In this document: positions 8,014-16,190 of the stretch, in pieces
How positions within the stretch are numbered: the first letter of the stretch is position 1
Layout of the letters: the number at the start of each line of letters is the position of its first letter
Assembly: GCA_963817335.1 (NCBI GenBank)
Contig: CAWFNX010000001.1
Location: 310,001-374,000 of the forward strand
Length of the DNA stretch: 64,000 nt
Source of the DNA: AV40 sp963817335
GTDB taxonomy: Bacteria; Verrucomicrobiota; Verrucomicrobiia; Chthoniobacterales; UBA10450
Direction of reading: 5' to 3'
The notes under the pieces: generated by a model
Told to the model about the DNA's origin: nothing
Database searches by the model: none
Seen by the model: only the letters and a program-made list of their open reading frames with translations
Translations under genes and position numbers: made by a program

Positions 8014-8289
8014 GTGTTGGGCGCTCCTGACTCTGTGGCCACGCATGTTGCCGGTTCTCGTCCGGTCGACAATTTATCCGCACTCCAATTCCAGATTCAT
8101 AATGACCTGCGGGTCCAACACCCCGATTGGGTCCAATCGAACGGCGATTGCCCAGAGTGTGATTTCTATGAACTTCGCCTGGCGGAATTGCTTGAAGGTT
8201 ATGCTCTGAACGGTTCCGACGAATCGGCCGCCGCCGTCCATCGTGCTCTTCAGGAAGCGGCTGGAGTCGATCGGCTACCGAGCGCCTGA
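8014..8289 (+). CDS. Hypothetical small protein (doubtful)
   Basis: 91 residues from a GTG at 8014; the frame is open back to a TAG at 7966-7968 without an ATG. The sequence (DWVQSNGDCPECDFYELRLAE, NGSDESAAAVHRALQEAAG) has protein-like composition, with a CxxC pair and an acidic helical stretch, unlike the Arg-rich opposite frame. No family recognised. It could be a decayed gene that has lost its start. Confidence 0.4.
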   Translation: MLGAPDSVATHVAGSRPVDNLSALQFQIHNDLRVQHPDWVQSNGDCPECDFYELRLAELLEGYALNGSDESAAAVHRALQEAAGVDRLPSA

Positions 8290-8324
8290 TCTGCACCGTG
8301 GGATACAGCAGGGAGACGGTTCTC

Positions 8325-8345
8325 GTCACTTGTCACCCGTCACTT
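8325..8345. repeat. GTCAC heptanucleotide array
   Basis: Three perfect 7-nt units of GTCACNN type ending at the stop codon of the dehydrogenase gene (8340). Related arrays are at 12477-12490, 15669-15696, 18817-18879 and 20648-20731. Confidence 0.75.
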
Positions 8346-9467
8346 CCCTTGAAACGCTTCCTTGTTGACCACGTAAGGCATCTTCGTTGGATCACCAACG
8401 TAGTTTCCTTCCAGCACGTCGATCACTGCCTGGGCGGTGCGACCGGCCATGCCCTTGTTGGGATCGACGTCTAGCCGGGTGATTTTTGCGCCGCTGGCGA
8501 AATGGTGAAACACCCGGCAGCGATCGGCGATCTCGGGATCAAGCAATGGCGAATCCGGCGGAAGCGGCTCTTTTTCAAAAACATCGAGGGCGGCGCCTGC
8601 GATCCATCCTTCCTTCAACGCCTTTGCCAGCGCCTTTTCGTCCACCACCGGGCCGCGCGACGTGTTTATTAAGTAGGCCGTCGGCTTCATCAGCTTGAGC
8701 GTCTTTTCGTTGATGAAGTGAAACGTGGGCTTGTCGGTTTCAATCTCGAGTAACAACGGCACGTGAATGCTCACGTAATCGGCGCCGCGCAGCGCGTCCT
8801 CGAGGTCGACATATTTGATCCAGGTCTTTTCTTTTTGAATCCCGCGCGCGTGCCGCAAATCCATGGTCTCCTGGATCGCGCCGGCGTATTCATGGTTTTG
8901 ATACGCCGGATCGTAACAAAGAATGTTCATGTCGAACCCGGCGCATTTCTTAATCATGGCCAAGCCGATCCGCCCGGTGCCGATAATCGCGATTGTCTTG
9001 CCGGTGACTTCGTCGCCGAGAAACGGCAGGAACGGATGCCAGGACGGCCATTTCTGTTCGCGCACCAATTTTTCGCTCGCGTACATTTTGCGCGCGAGCA
9101 TTCCCATCATAAAAAAGCCGAACTCGGCGGTGGCCTCAGTCAGGACATCGGCCGTGTTCGTGAACGGGATTTTGTATTTATTGGCGTCGGCGCGGTTGAT
9201 GTTGTCGAACCCGACCGCAATCTGGGCCACGATCTTCAGCGTTCCTTTACCGGCTTCGAAAACTTCCGCGTCGATCTTGTCCCGCAAGGTTGTGATCAAC
9301 GCATCGATCCCGCTCTTTACCTTTTCGATGATCAACGATTTCGGCGGCGCTTCCGGCCCCTGGAAAACTTCCAGCTCATAGCCGCGCTCGCGGAGACGGT
9401 TTTCCGCCGCGTCACCAATGCGTGATGTCGCAAAGACTCGGAAGCGTTTCCTGTCGTTAGGTGTCAT
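8340..9467 (-). CDS. NAD-dependent D-2-hydroxyacid dehydrogenase
   Basis: 375 residues. The NAD-binding loop IIGTGRIG lies at 161-168. The catalytic residues expected for this family are Arg271 (NTSRGPVV), Glu298 (DVFEKEP) and a His at 321-322 (FHHFASGA). Most likely reduces a 2-oxoacid such as glyoxylate or hydroxypyruvate. An insertion of about 24 residues (191-214, containing DLRHARGIQKEK) makes it longer than the common 320-335 residues, as in some hydroxyacid dehydrogenases from this type of bacterium. It follows directly on the gene at 9468 with no spacer. The exact substrate is not decidable. Confidence 0.88.
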   Translation of the reverse strand: MTPNDRKRFRVFATSRIGDAAENRLRERGYELEVFQGPEAPPKSLIIEKVKSGIDALITTLRDKIDAEVFEAGKGTLKIVAQIAVGFDNINRADANKYKIPFTNTADVLTEATAEFGFFMMGMLARKMYASEKLVREQKWPSWHPFLPFLGDEVTGKTIAIIGTGRIGLAMIKKCAGFDMNILCYDPAYQNHEYAGAIQETMDLRHARGIQKEKTWIKYVDLEDALRGADYVSIHVPLLLEIETDKPTFHFINEKTLKLMKPTAYLINTSRGPVVDEKALAKALKEGWIAGAALDVFEKEPLPPDSPLLDPEIADRCRVFHHFASGAKITRLDVDPNKGMAGRTAQAVIDVLEGNYVGDPTKMPYVVNKEAFQGK

Positions 9468-9968
9468 TTAAACGCGATCGAATAATTCGCCTAAGCTACT
9501 AAGCTCTTCCGGCGGTTTTGTTTTCGAGAGGAAATTTTGAAATTCGGACGAATATGCGTGCTTGCGACTCGGCCACCAAACCCGACGCACTCCTTCGGAA
9601 TGATAATATTTTCTTAGCAAGCTTTCCCATCCAAGCCAGTGCGCCTGATCAAGGATGTCTGCTTTTTGCTGGTACCAGGCGTTCTCCAATAGTTTAAACA
9701 GAGAGAACAGAAAATAGTGCGCAACGATCCGCTCCTCGCGACTGGCCGAACTCCAGTCGGCAGTGGCCTTGGACAGTGCCGATCCAAGAGCGGGAGACTC
9801 CATGGCGGGAACATTGATTGAAGTAATGGCTGCCGCCAACGAATCAACGACGAGTGCTTTCTGCGACTTCGTATTCTGCCGGATGCTTATGACCAGTAAT
9901 ACGAGCGTTAAAACTACAGCCAACGCGCTGACAATTTCGGCGACGGCGACGAAAACCTGGAGGTTCAT
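9468..9968 (-). CDS. Membrane-anchored protein of unknown function
   Basis: 166 residues. One N-terminal membrane segment (about 8-28, VAEIVSALAVVLTLVLLVIS) is followed by IRQNTKSQKA and a helical cytoplasmic domain rich in Trp and aromatic residues (YFLFSLFKLLENAWYQ, WLGWESLLRKYY). Similar small proteins with an IRQNT motif after one transmembrane helix are widespread but uncharacterised. The stop codon abuts the start of the dehydrogenase gene, suggesting co-transcription. Confidence 0.75.
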   Translation of the reverse strand: MNLQVFVAVAEIVSALAVVLTLVLLVISIRQNTKSQKALVVDSLAAAITSINVPAMESPALGSALSKATADWSSASREERIVAHYFLFSLFKLLENAWYQQKADILDQAHWLGWESLLRKYYHSEGVRRVWWPSRKHAYSSEFQNFLSKTKPPEELSSLGELFDRV

Positions 9969-10042
9969 GACTTCGGAATATCTCTAAGGAAAGCAAGAAC
10001 GCAGGAAATTATTCGTAATTTCTTCCTGCTTTCCTCGGTTCC

Positions 10043-11233
10043 TCAAAGGTTCTGATTCGTCCAATTGCTCACCCGCTCGAGCGCCTTCTCAATGTTCTCG
10101 ATCGAATTCGCGACACTAAAACGCAGATAACCTTCGCCAAAATCGCCGAACGCCGTTCCTGATAATCCAGCAACTCCGGCATCTTCGAGCAGTGAATCCG
10201 CTAATTTCTTCGACGGCCAGCCCGTCTTAGTGATGTTCGGAAACACGTAGAACGCGCCCTTTGGCAATCGACAGGAAAAACCTTTAATTTTGTTCAAGCC
10301 CGCTACCATCACGTCGCGACGTTTCTTGAACTCAGCGCACATTTTGTCGACCGAATCCTGCGGACCGCGCAACGCCTCAACTCCGGCCACTTGAGTGAAA
10401 CTGGCCGTGCACGAATTGGAATTTGTCATCAATCGCGCAACACTTGTCGCCAGGTCGGCGCGCATCACCCCGTAGCCCATCCGCCAGCCGGTCATGGCAT
10501 AGGTTTTCGAAAAACCGTCCAGCAGAATCGTGCGCTCCTTCATGCCGTCGATCGACATGATCGAGTGATGGTCGCCTTCAAAAATGAGCCGGCTGTAGAT
10601 TTCATCCGAAAGCACCATGATGTCGCGGTCGCCAATCGCTCCGGCAATGCCGTCGATATCTTTTTCCTCAAGCACGCCGCCAGTCGGATTCTGGGGCGAA
10701 TTAATAATGATCAATTTCGTGCGATCCGTGATCAGCCCGGCTAATTCATCGACGTCCAACCGGAAATCCATTTCCTCGCGCAATCGGATCGGCACCCCTT
10801 TGGCGCCGACGTAGTTGATCATCGATTCGTAAATCGGAAATCCGGGGTTCGGATAAATCACTTCGTCGCCTTTATCGGCCAGAGAAAGGATCGAGAAAAA
10901 AATGATCGGTTTCCCGCCGGGAACGACCACGACTTCCTCCGGCGAAACTTCAACGCCGCGGGTCTGTCCAACATATTCGGCGATGGCTTCGCGCAATTGC
11001 GGCAATCCGGCCGCTGGACCGTAGTGGGTGAAACCTTTGTGCATCGCATCTGCGCCGGCCGAGATGATGTTTGCCGGCGTATCGAAATCGGGTTCGCCGA
11101 TCTCGAGATGGACAATGTCACGACCTTTGGCCTCCAGTGCGCGCGCCTTCACTAACACTTCGAATGCGGTTTCAGTCCCAAGCCGCGCCATTCGCTGGGC
11201 CAACCGAAGTTCGCGTTGTGCTCGCTGATGCAT
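10043..11233 (-). CDS. Class I/II PLP-dependent aminotransferase (aspartate aminotransferase-like)
   Basis: 396 residues from an ATG at 11233; an upstream in-frame start (11275) adds 14 residues. Conserved fold-type I features are visible: EIGEPDFDTP at 44-53, NPTGG at 182-186, Asp210 and Tyr213 (LSDEIYSRL), and the Schiff-base Lys243 in GFSKTYAMTGWR. The arrangement matches subgroup I-gamma aspartate/aromatic aminotransferases of about 390 residues. Likely makes or degrades amino acids through 2-oxoglutarate; the preferred amino acid is unknown. Monocistronic as far as seen. Confidence 0.9.
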   Translation of the reverse strand: MHQRAQRELRLAQRMARLGTETAFEVLVKARALEAKGRDIVHLEIGEPDFDTPANIISAGADAMHKGFTHYGPAAGLPQLREAIAEYVGQTRGVEVSPEEVVVVPGGKPIIFFSILSLADKGDEVIYPNPGFPIYESMINYVGAKGVPIRLREEMDFRLDVDELAGLITDRTKLIIINSPQNPTGGVLEEKDIDGIAGAIGDRDIMVLSDEIYSRLIFEGDHHSIMSIDGMKERTILLDGFSKTYAMTGWRMGYGVMRADLATSVARLMTNSNSCTASFTQVAGVEALRGPQDSVDKMCAEFKKRRDVMVAGLNKIKGFSCRLPKGAFYVFPNITKTGWPSKKLADSLLEDAGVAGLSGTAFGDFGEGYLRFSVANSIENIEKALERVSNWTNQNL

Positions 11234-11351
11234 AACGACAGTCCGCCACGATAAACGAGGCGACGACAGACGCAACGCTCCAACTTTTTTACTCTCGATA
11301 CGGCCAAAGATATCTCTGATCCGATTCAGAATTGTTACCCGAGGGGGCCGT

Positions 11352-11729
11352 ATGCGGATTTTAGTCGTGGAAGATCATCGGGACACTCGGCAGGTGTTGG
11401 TGGGGTTGCTGACCCGATGGGGATATATTGTTTCAGCCGCCGACACATTAAAGGGCGGCTTGGAGCTGCTTAACTCCGAACCGCCGATCGACGTTGTCGT
11501 CAGCGATATCGCTCTTCCTGATGGGACCGGCTACGCCTTGGTGAGTGAAGCGCGCCGTAACGGCAAACGCGTCCTTGCCATCGCTTTGTCCGGTTATGCT
11601 TATCCAAGTGATGTCCGAATCGCCAAGCTGACCGGGTTCGATCACCATTTATCCAAACCGTGCGACTGTAATTCGCTGCGGATGATTCTTCAGGAACGCG
11701 CGCGTTGGGAGCCGACTGGAAAAGATTGA
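11352..11729 (+). CDS. Single-domain response regulator (orphan receiver)
   Basis: 125 residues, receiver domain only. The acidic pocket is Glu7-Asp8, the phospho-acceptor Asp52 (VVVSDIALPDGTG), the switch Ser80 and Lys102 (HLSKP). No output domain and no histidine kinase nearby. Such receivers commonly dock to hybrid kinases or act as phosphate sinks. Other orphan receivers lie at 30443 and 31406. Translation probably starts at the ATG at 11352. Confidence 0.9.
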   Translation: MRILVVEDHRDTRQVLVGLLTRWGYIVSAADTLKGGLELLNSEPPIDVVVSDIALPDGTGYALVSEARRNGKRVLAIALSGYAYPSDVRIAKLTGFDHHLSKPCDCNSLRMILQERARWEPTGKD

Positions 11730-11831
11730 AAAGGAGAGGTCTGAAGCCGGCGGTCAGCGATCAGCTTATGCCAGTTGGCACAACATCCGTGAGCGGGAAC
11801 AAAACGGCCTTATCCGCTGACGACCGAAGTC

Positions 11832-12500
11832 TCAGGCCTCCACTTTGTAAATTGCGAAACCTCTCGCCTGATAGTTTGCCAACGCGAATGGATGATCGCG
11901 GTTGCAGGTATGCACCCAGATCCGGGACGGCGTTGGCGACCACGTCCAGGCGTTCTCGATCGCGCTCGTCAGCAACGCGCCGCCAAGTCCGCGCCCAATA
12001 AAGTCCGGAAGCAATCCAAAATAAGCGATCTCGACTTCTTCTATCTTTATCTGACATGTGATCTGTGACCGCTCGGTTTTCACCAAAACCGAGTCGCCGG
12101 CTTCCCTAGGCCGATTCGCAAAAAGCTCACGGCCTCCCGCCGTAGAGTTCGTTCCCACGAACCGCTGACCTCTAGGCGTCGAAGGCGCATTGCGATGCAA
12201 TTCGAAATACCCGGCCACGTCCTCTTCGAAATAGCCGGCAAACGTCCGCAGATTTGGATCGCTCGCGTATTCTTTCCATTGCTGGTCAGTCCACAGCCGC
12301 TTGTCGATCCACTTCCACTGCTCGCCCACCCGGAAATACATCTCCCGGTTGAATCGCCAATCGCACTTCTTCAACTCGCGAATCTGAAAATCTTTGTGTC
12401 GCGATTTGGGTTTTGGATTTCGAATTTCCAAATGCGACCGCATTTGGAGGTAGGTCGTAACTAACGGTTCCGTCTCGTCACTTGTCACTGATTTCAACAA
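11832..12500 (-). CDS. GNAT family acetyltransferase carrying an in-frame repeat insertion
   Basis: 222 residues. The N-terminal half (WRFNREMYFRVGEQWKWIDK, NLRTFAGYFEEDVAGYFEL) and C-terminal half (EIAYFGLLPDFIGRGLGGAL, WVHTCNRDHPFALANYQARG) belong to one GNAT fold with the acetyl-CoA loop at FIGRGLGGA. Between strands, residues about 111-143 (NSTAGGREL, REAGDSVLVKTE) are encoded by a 97-bp palindromic element (12072-12168) that also interrupts the gene at 16191. The N-terminus overlaps a heptad array (12403-12437), so the start is uncertain; the gene overlaps the 3' end of its upstream neighbour by 23 bp. Whether the insertion is tolerated is unknown. Confidence 0.8.
   Translation of the reverse strand: MLKSVTSDETEPLVTTYLQMRSHLEIRNPKPKSRHKDFQIRELKKCDWRFNREMYFRVGEQWKWIDKRLWTDQQWKEYASDPNLRTFAGYFEEDVAGYFELHRNAPSTPRGQRFVGTNSTAGGRELFANRPREAGDSVLVKTERSQITCQIKIEEVEIAYFGLLPDFIGRGLGGALLTSAIENAWTWSPTPSRIWVHTCNRDHPFALANYQARGFAIYKVEA
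12072..12168. repeat. In-frame palindromic element, copy in GNAT gene
   Basis: 97 bp, bounded by CTCGGTTTT...AAAACCGAG (hairpin) and GTTCG-N6-CGAAC (hairpin). Highly similar to 16323-16422, differing by 3 bp in length so that the frame is kept. Translated on the minus strand it gives NSTAG.RE and REAGDSVL.KTE in both hosts. A short heptad run (12050-12070) borders one side. Confidence 0.85.
12403..12437. repeat. Heptanucleotide array
   Basis: Five in-register 7-nt units beginning GATTTGG GTTTTGG, forming the N-terminal codons of the GNAT gene (LEIRNPKPK). Confidence 0.65.
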
Positions 12501-15500
12501 ACCCCGCCGTTCGCAGTTGCTGATTCAACGCCGGAAGATCCGTCTCGAGCAGTTTCTTCCACAATTCCATCGCCGCCCCGACTTTGGTTTGGACGTCGGC
12601 CGCCGCGGCTTTGACTGCGGCTGTCGGCGCAGCGTCTGCGGCTTGGGTCTCGCCGAACAGTCGGGTCGTCGATTCCAAGACAAAAAACGACGGCGGCGCG
12701 CCTGGACGCGGATGTGGTGGGCCAAACTTTGCCATTATTTGTCCGAACGCTTCGAGTTTTTCAGTTACATCAGGTCGTTCGGCCGCGCGTGCTCTCAATT
12801 TTGTCAATTGGTCGGCGATATCGCCAAATTTTTTCCCGATCGGCGCCAGTTGCAGTCGCAACTGATACAATTGCCACGAGAGATCGAACTGCTCCTGGAG
12901 GTCGCCCGGCGGCGCTTTCACTCGTGGATCGATCTGCACCGTGATCGGCTGAATGAAACTCTTGCCGCCGACCGTCAGTACGATGCTGTAATTCCCTGAC
13001 GCGACCCAGGGCGACGTCGCCGCTGGCGCAGTATTTCGAGACGTCGCCGCCATCGGATACTCCGGTTCCACGTTTGGCACCGGGGTGTAATGCATGTCCC
13101 ACAAAAATCGGTGCAGGCCTGCTTTCGTCGAAATCGATTGCAACGGTCGAATCCAATACTCCGGAATTCGCAACTTCTTCGGATCGTAACTCTGGGGCGC
13201 GTCGGCGCTCGAATATTTTCTGACCGATTGACCTTTGCCGTCTTTGATCTCGATCGTCACCGATCCGGTCGCGTCCTTTGCCAGAAAATAATCAATCATC
13301 GCGCCGTCCGGCGGATTTTCGCCGGCCGGTTCGTCCGGCGGCAACGGCGTGTCGGTGTTCAGATTCACGCGCGTCCGCAGCGCGGTCTGCGGTTTGAACA
13401 GCAAATCGTCGCTGCTATTTCGATCGAGTTGGCGCAGCGGAGTGATGTTATCGAGAATCCAAAACCCGCGGCCATGCGTCGCCGCAACCAAATCGTCGCT
13501 CTTAATAATAACGTCGCGCACCGACGTCGCCGGCATGTTCAAGCGCAGTGATTCCCAATTTGCGCCGTCATCGAACGACACGTAAACGCCTTTCTCAGCG
13601 GCCGCGAACAGCAGGCCTTTCCGCATCGGATCTTCGCGGACCGCGTTTACAATCTGTCCGGCCGGAATTCCGTTCCCAATTTCGGTCCAGGTTTTACCGC
13701 TGTCGTGCGTTTTCAAAATATGCGGTCGCAAATCGTCAACCCGCAGCGTGTTAATTGCCGTGTAAGCGGTGTTCGCATCGAAATGTCCGGCGTCGATCAG
13801 TGAAATTTTTTGCCACGCCGAAATATTCGGCGGCGTTACGTTGTTCCAGGTTTCGCCGCCGTCGTTGCTGAGATGAAGCAAGCCGTCATCCGTTCCGGCC
13901 CAAATCCGGTTCTGGTCGAGTGGCGAAGGCTCAACTGAGTAAATCACGCCCCGTCGTCGCGCCTGTTTCATCCCGTCGTCTTTGTATTTTCCAACGCACG
14001 CCGGCAGATCATATTTCTCCCGCGACAGATCCGGACTGATCTTTTCCCAGTGATCGCCGCGGTCGCGCGTTTGCCAGAGTGTGTTGCCCGCGAAAAACAA
14101 TCGATGCGGATCCAGCGGCGAATAAATCACAGGCTCGGTGCGCAACATCCGGAAATCCTCCGTTTGCACCGGCACGGGCAGGATGTTTTGCCCCTGACCG
14201 GTCCGACGATCGAACCGGGTCAACTTGCCACCGATGATGATGTCCGGATCCAGCGGATCAGCGACGACGTAACCGTATTCTTCCGCCGCCACCGGTTGCC
14301 AGTCACGAAACGTGATCTCGCCTGCATCGCCGCGGCTGTTGATTCCAACGGAGCCGCTTTCCTGTTGCCCGCTGTAAAGCCGATACGGAAATGAGTTGTC
14401 CGCGCTCACGTGATACAACTGCGCGGTCGATTGGTTATACCACGAGCTCCATGTTTTCCCTCCGTTGACCGTCACAATCGCGCCCTGGTCGGAGCCGAGC
14501 AGAATGATGTCGGGATTGCTCGGATTGATCCAAACGTTTTGATAATCGTCACCGCCCGGCGCGCCCCGCCAACCTTCCCAGTTTTTTCCGCCGTCGATCG
14601 ATCTCCAGCAAACTACACTCGCCGAATAAACGATCTGCGGGTTCGTTGGGTCGAACCGCACCACCGGCAGATCGCCGCCGCCGATTCCGAGGCCGGGCCG
14701 CGGATCGTCTGTCGTTCCATGCCAATTTTCGCCGCTATCATCCGATCGATAAAGTTTGGCGATCGTTTTTGTTCGGACCGCCGCGAACAAAGTTGACGTC
14801 TTGCTCGGCGCGATTGCGATATTCGCCTGCACGACGCCGGGCGGGAGACCCTTGGTCAGCTGACGCCACGTCTTGCCGGCGTCGATCGATTTGAAAACTC
14901 CGCCTCCTTCGCCGTCAAACACGCCGTTCTCCCACGGAGCTTCCCGCGATTCCCACAGCGCCGCGTAAACGATATTCGAATCGCTTGGATCGATCTGGAC
15001 ATCGCTGGCCCCGACGTTTTCGTCTCGACCCAGAACTTTTCCGAAACTTTTACCACCGTCGAGCGATCGATAAACGCCGCGTTCCTGGTTCGGTCCGTAA
15101 GGATGACCGGCCACCGCGACGAAAAGTCGGTCCGGATTTTTTGGATCGACCACTAGTTGCGCGATCTGTTGACCGTCGCGCAGTCCAAGATGGGTCCAGC
15201 TCTTTCCCGCGTCGGTCGATTTATAGACGCCATCGCCAACCGACAAATCCGGCCGATGCAATCCTTCGCCGCTTCCAACATAAACAATGTTGGGATTCGA
15301 AATCGAAACGGCAATCGCGCCGACCGACGCGGTCGGTTGATCGTCAAAAATCGGCTGCCAGGTCCGGCCGTAATCGGTCGATTTGAAAACGCCACCGTTG
15401 ACCGGCGCCATGTAAAAAACATTTGGTTGCGACGGCACGCCGCAGATGGCCCGGGTCCGTCCGCCGCGGTACGGCCCCACATTTCGCCAGCGCAGAACGG

Positions 15501-15579
15501 AATCGAAATCTCCCGCGCTGGCATTGGCGATTGCCAATAGAGCAATGACGAAAACGATTAGGTTTTGTTTCGATCTCAT
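12478..15579 (-). CDS. Large secreted BNR/VPS10-type beta-propeller protein
   Basis: 1033 residues with a signal peptide (about 1-22). Repeated Asp-box/BNR units are easy to see from about 30 to 720: GGVFKSTDYGRTWQ, GVYKSTDAGKSW, GVYRSLDGGKSFG, GVFKSIDAGKTWR and GLLHLSNDGGETWNN. This is the sortilin/VPS10-like and xyloglucanase-like propeller family frequent in Acidobacteria and Verrucomicrobia. A C-terminal part (about 740-1030) has beta-sandwich-like sequence and a final helical segment. The annotation glycosyl hydrolase is often attached, but no catalytic residues can be assigned. Probably periplasmic or extracellular carbohydrate or protein binding. Its stop lies in a GTCAC heptad array. 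Confidence 0.85.
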   Translation of the reverse strand: MRSKQNLIVFVIALLAIANASAGDFDSVLRWRNVGPYRGGRTRAICGVPSQPNVFYMAPVNGGVFKSTDYGRTWQPIFDDQPTASVGAIAVSISNPNIVYVGSGEGLHRPDLSVGDGVYKSTDAGKSWTHLGLRDGQQIAQLVVDPKNPDRLFVAVAGHPYGPNQERGVYRSLDGGKSFGKVLGRDENVGASDVQIDPSDSNIVYAALWESREAPWENGVFDGEGGGVFKSIDAGKTWRQLTKGLPPGVVQANIAIAPSKTSTLFAAVRTKTIAKLYRSDDSGENWHGTTDDPRPGLGIGGGDLPVVRFDPTNPQIVYSASVVCWRSIDGGKNWEGWRGAPGGDDYQNVWINPSNPDIILLGSDQGAIVTVNGGKTWSSWYNQSTAQLYHVSADNSFPYRLYSGQQESGSVGINSRGDAGEITFRDWQPVAAEEYGYVVADPLDPDIIIGGKLTRFDRRTGQGQNILPVPVQTEDFRMLRTEPVIYSPLDPHRLFFAGNTLWQTRDRGDHWEKISPDLSREKYDLPACVGKYKDDGMKQARRRGVIYSVEPSPLDQNRIWAGTDDGLLHLSNDGGETWNNVTPPNISAWQKISLIDAGHFDANTAYTAINTLRVDDLRPHILKTHDSGKTWTEIGNGIPAGQIVNAVREDPMRKGLLFAAAEKGVYVSFDDGANWESLRLNMPATSVRDVIIKSDDLVAATHGRGFWILDNITPLRQLDRNSSDDLLFKPQTALRTRVNLNTDTPLPPDEPAGENPPDGAMIDYFLAKDATGSVTIEIKDGKGQSVRKYSSADAPQSYDPKKLRIPEYWIRPLQSISTKAGLHRFLWDMHYTPVPNVEPEYPMAATSRNTAPAATSPWVASGNYSIVLTVGGKSFIQPITVQIDPRVKAPPGDLQEQFDLSWQLYQLRLQLAPIGKKFGDIADQLTKLRARAAERPDVTEKLEAFGQIMAKFGPPHPRPGAPPSFFVLESTTRLFGETQAADAAPTAAVKAAAADVQTKVGAAMELWKKLLETDLPALNQQLRTAGFVEISDK

Positions 15580-15668
15580 AACCGCTCCGGAATTCTGCGC
15601 TGCGATAGAGGCAGCCGCAAGAACGACTCAATTTCTTCTGTAGCGGTGGCCGTTCCCGGCCGCACTCT

Positions 15669-15696
15669 GATCACTCATCACTTGTCACTGGTCACT
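15669..15696. repeat. GTCAC heptanucleotide array at a gene end
   Basis: Four perfect 7-nt units (NNTCACT type) that include the stop codon and last codons (TSDK) of the membrane protein gene at 15678. Confidence 0.8.
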
Positions 15697-16175
15697 TTTC
15701 TTACTAAGAGCGCAATTGGCAGGCCGATACAAAACATCAACGCCAATACCGCGTTGATCCTCGATATCAACGTAATCGGCGCGGGACGATGCGGGATTCG
15801 GGTCAGCGGAAGAACGACAAAATTCATCACCGCATAAACGACGATACCGTAGACAAATCCGGACAGAACCGGACGTCGGGTCAGAATGGCGAGATTCAGT
15901 TTCGTTGCCGCTAGGTAAAAGATCGCAGTCCAGGTGAGCGCGATTGCATAATGGATCACCACTCCGAGCCCGACCGACGACCAGCCCATTTGAAAAGAGT
16001 GCGTACCTAACAAGCCGCTGGCGATAAATTGAAAAATTCGCCACGGAGTGATTCCGCGGAATGCGTTGAACACGATGTTCTCGGTTATGTCCAACGTCCC
16101 GGCCACCAAACCGATCCACAAAATCATCCCCATTGATCTGGCGACGCGCGTCATAAGCAGGCCATCGGATATCAT
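15678..16175 (-). CDS. Four-helix membrane protein, conserved hypothetical
   Basis: 165 residues with four hydrophobic segments (about 14-36, 55-100 region, 108-125, 138-158). Conserved-looking blocks are GLVAGTLDITENIVF, RIFQFIASGLLG and RRPVLSGFVYGIVVYAVMN. Homologues of this type occur in many bacteria without assigned function. The C-terminus is set by a heptad repeat. An alternative frame on the same strand is Arg-rich and rejected. Confidence 0.75.
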   Translation of the reverse strand: MISDGLLMTRVARSMGMILWIGLVAGTLDITENIVFNAFRGITPWRIFQFIASGLLGTHSFQMGWSSVGLGVVIHYAIALTWTAIFYLAATKLNLAILTRRPVLSGFVYGIVVYAVMNFVVLPLTRIPHRPAPITLISRINAVLALMFCIGLPIALLVRKVTSDK

Positions 16176-16190
16176 TTTCTCCGTCTATCG

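Noticed and set aside
8003..8329. Minus-strand frame of 108 codons in the sparse region
   Set aside because: Arg/Asn-rich, no start context; the opposite-strand frame has better composition, although that too is doubtful.
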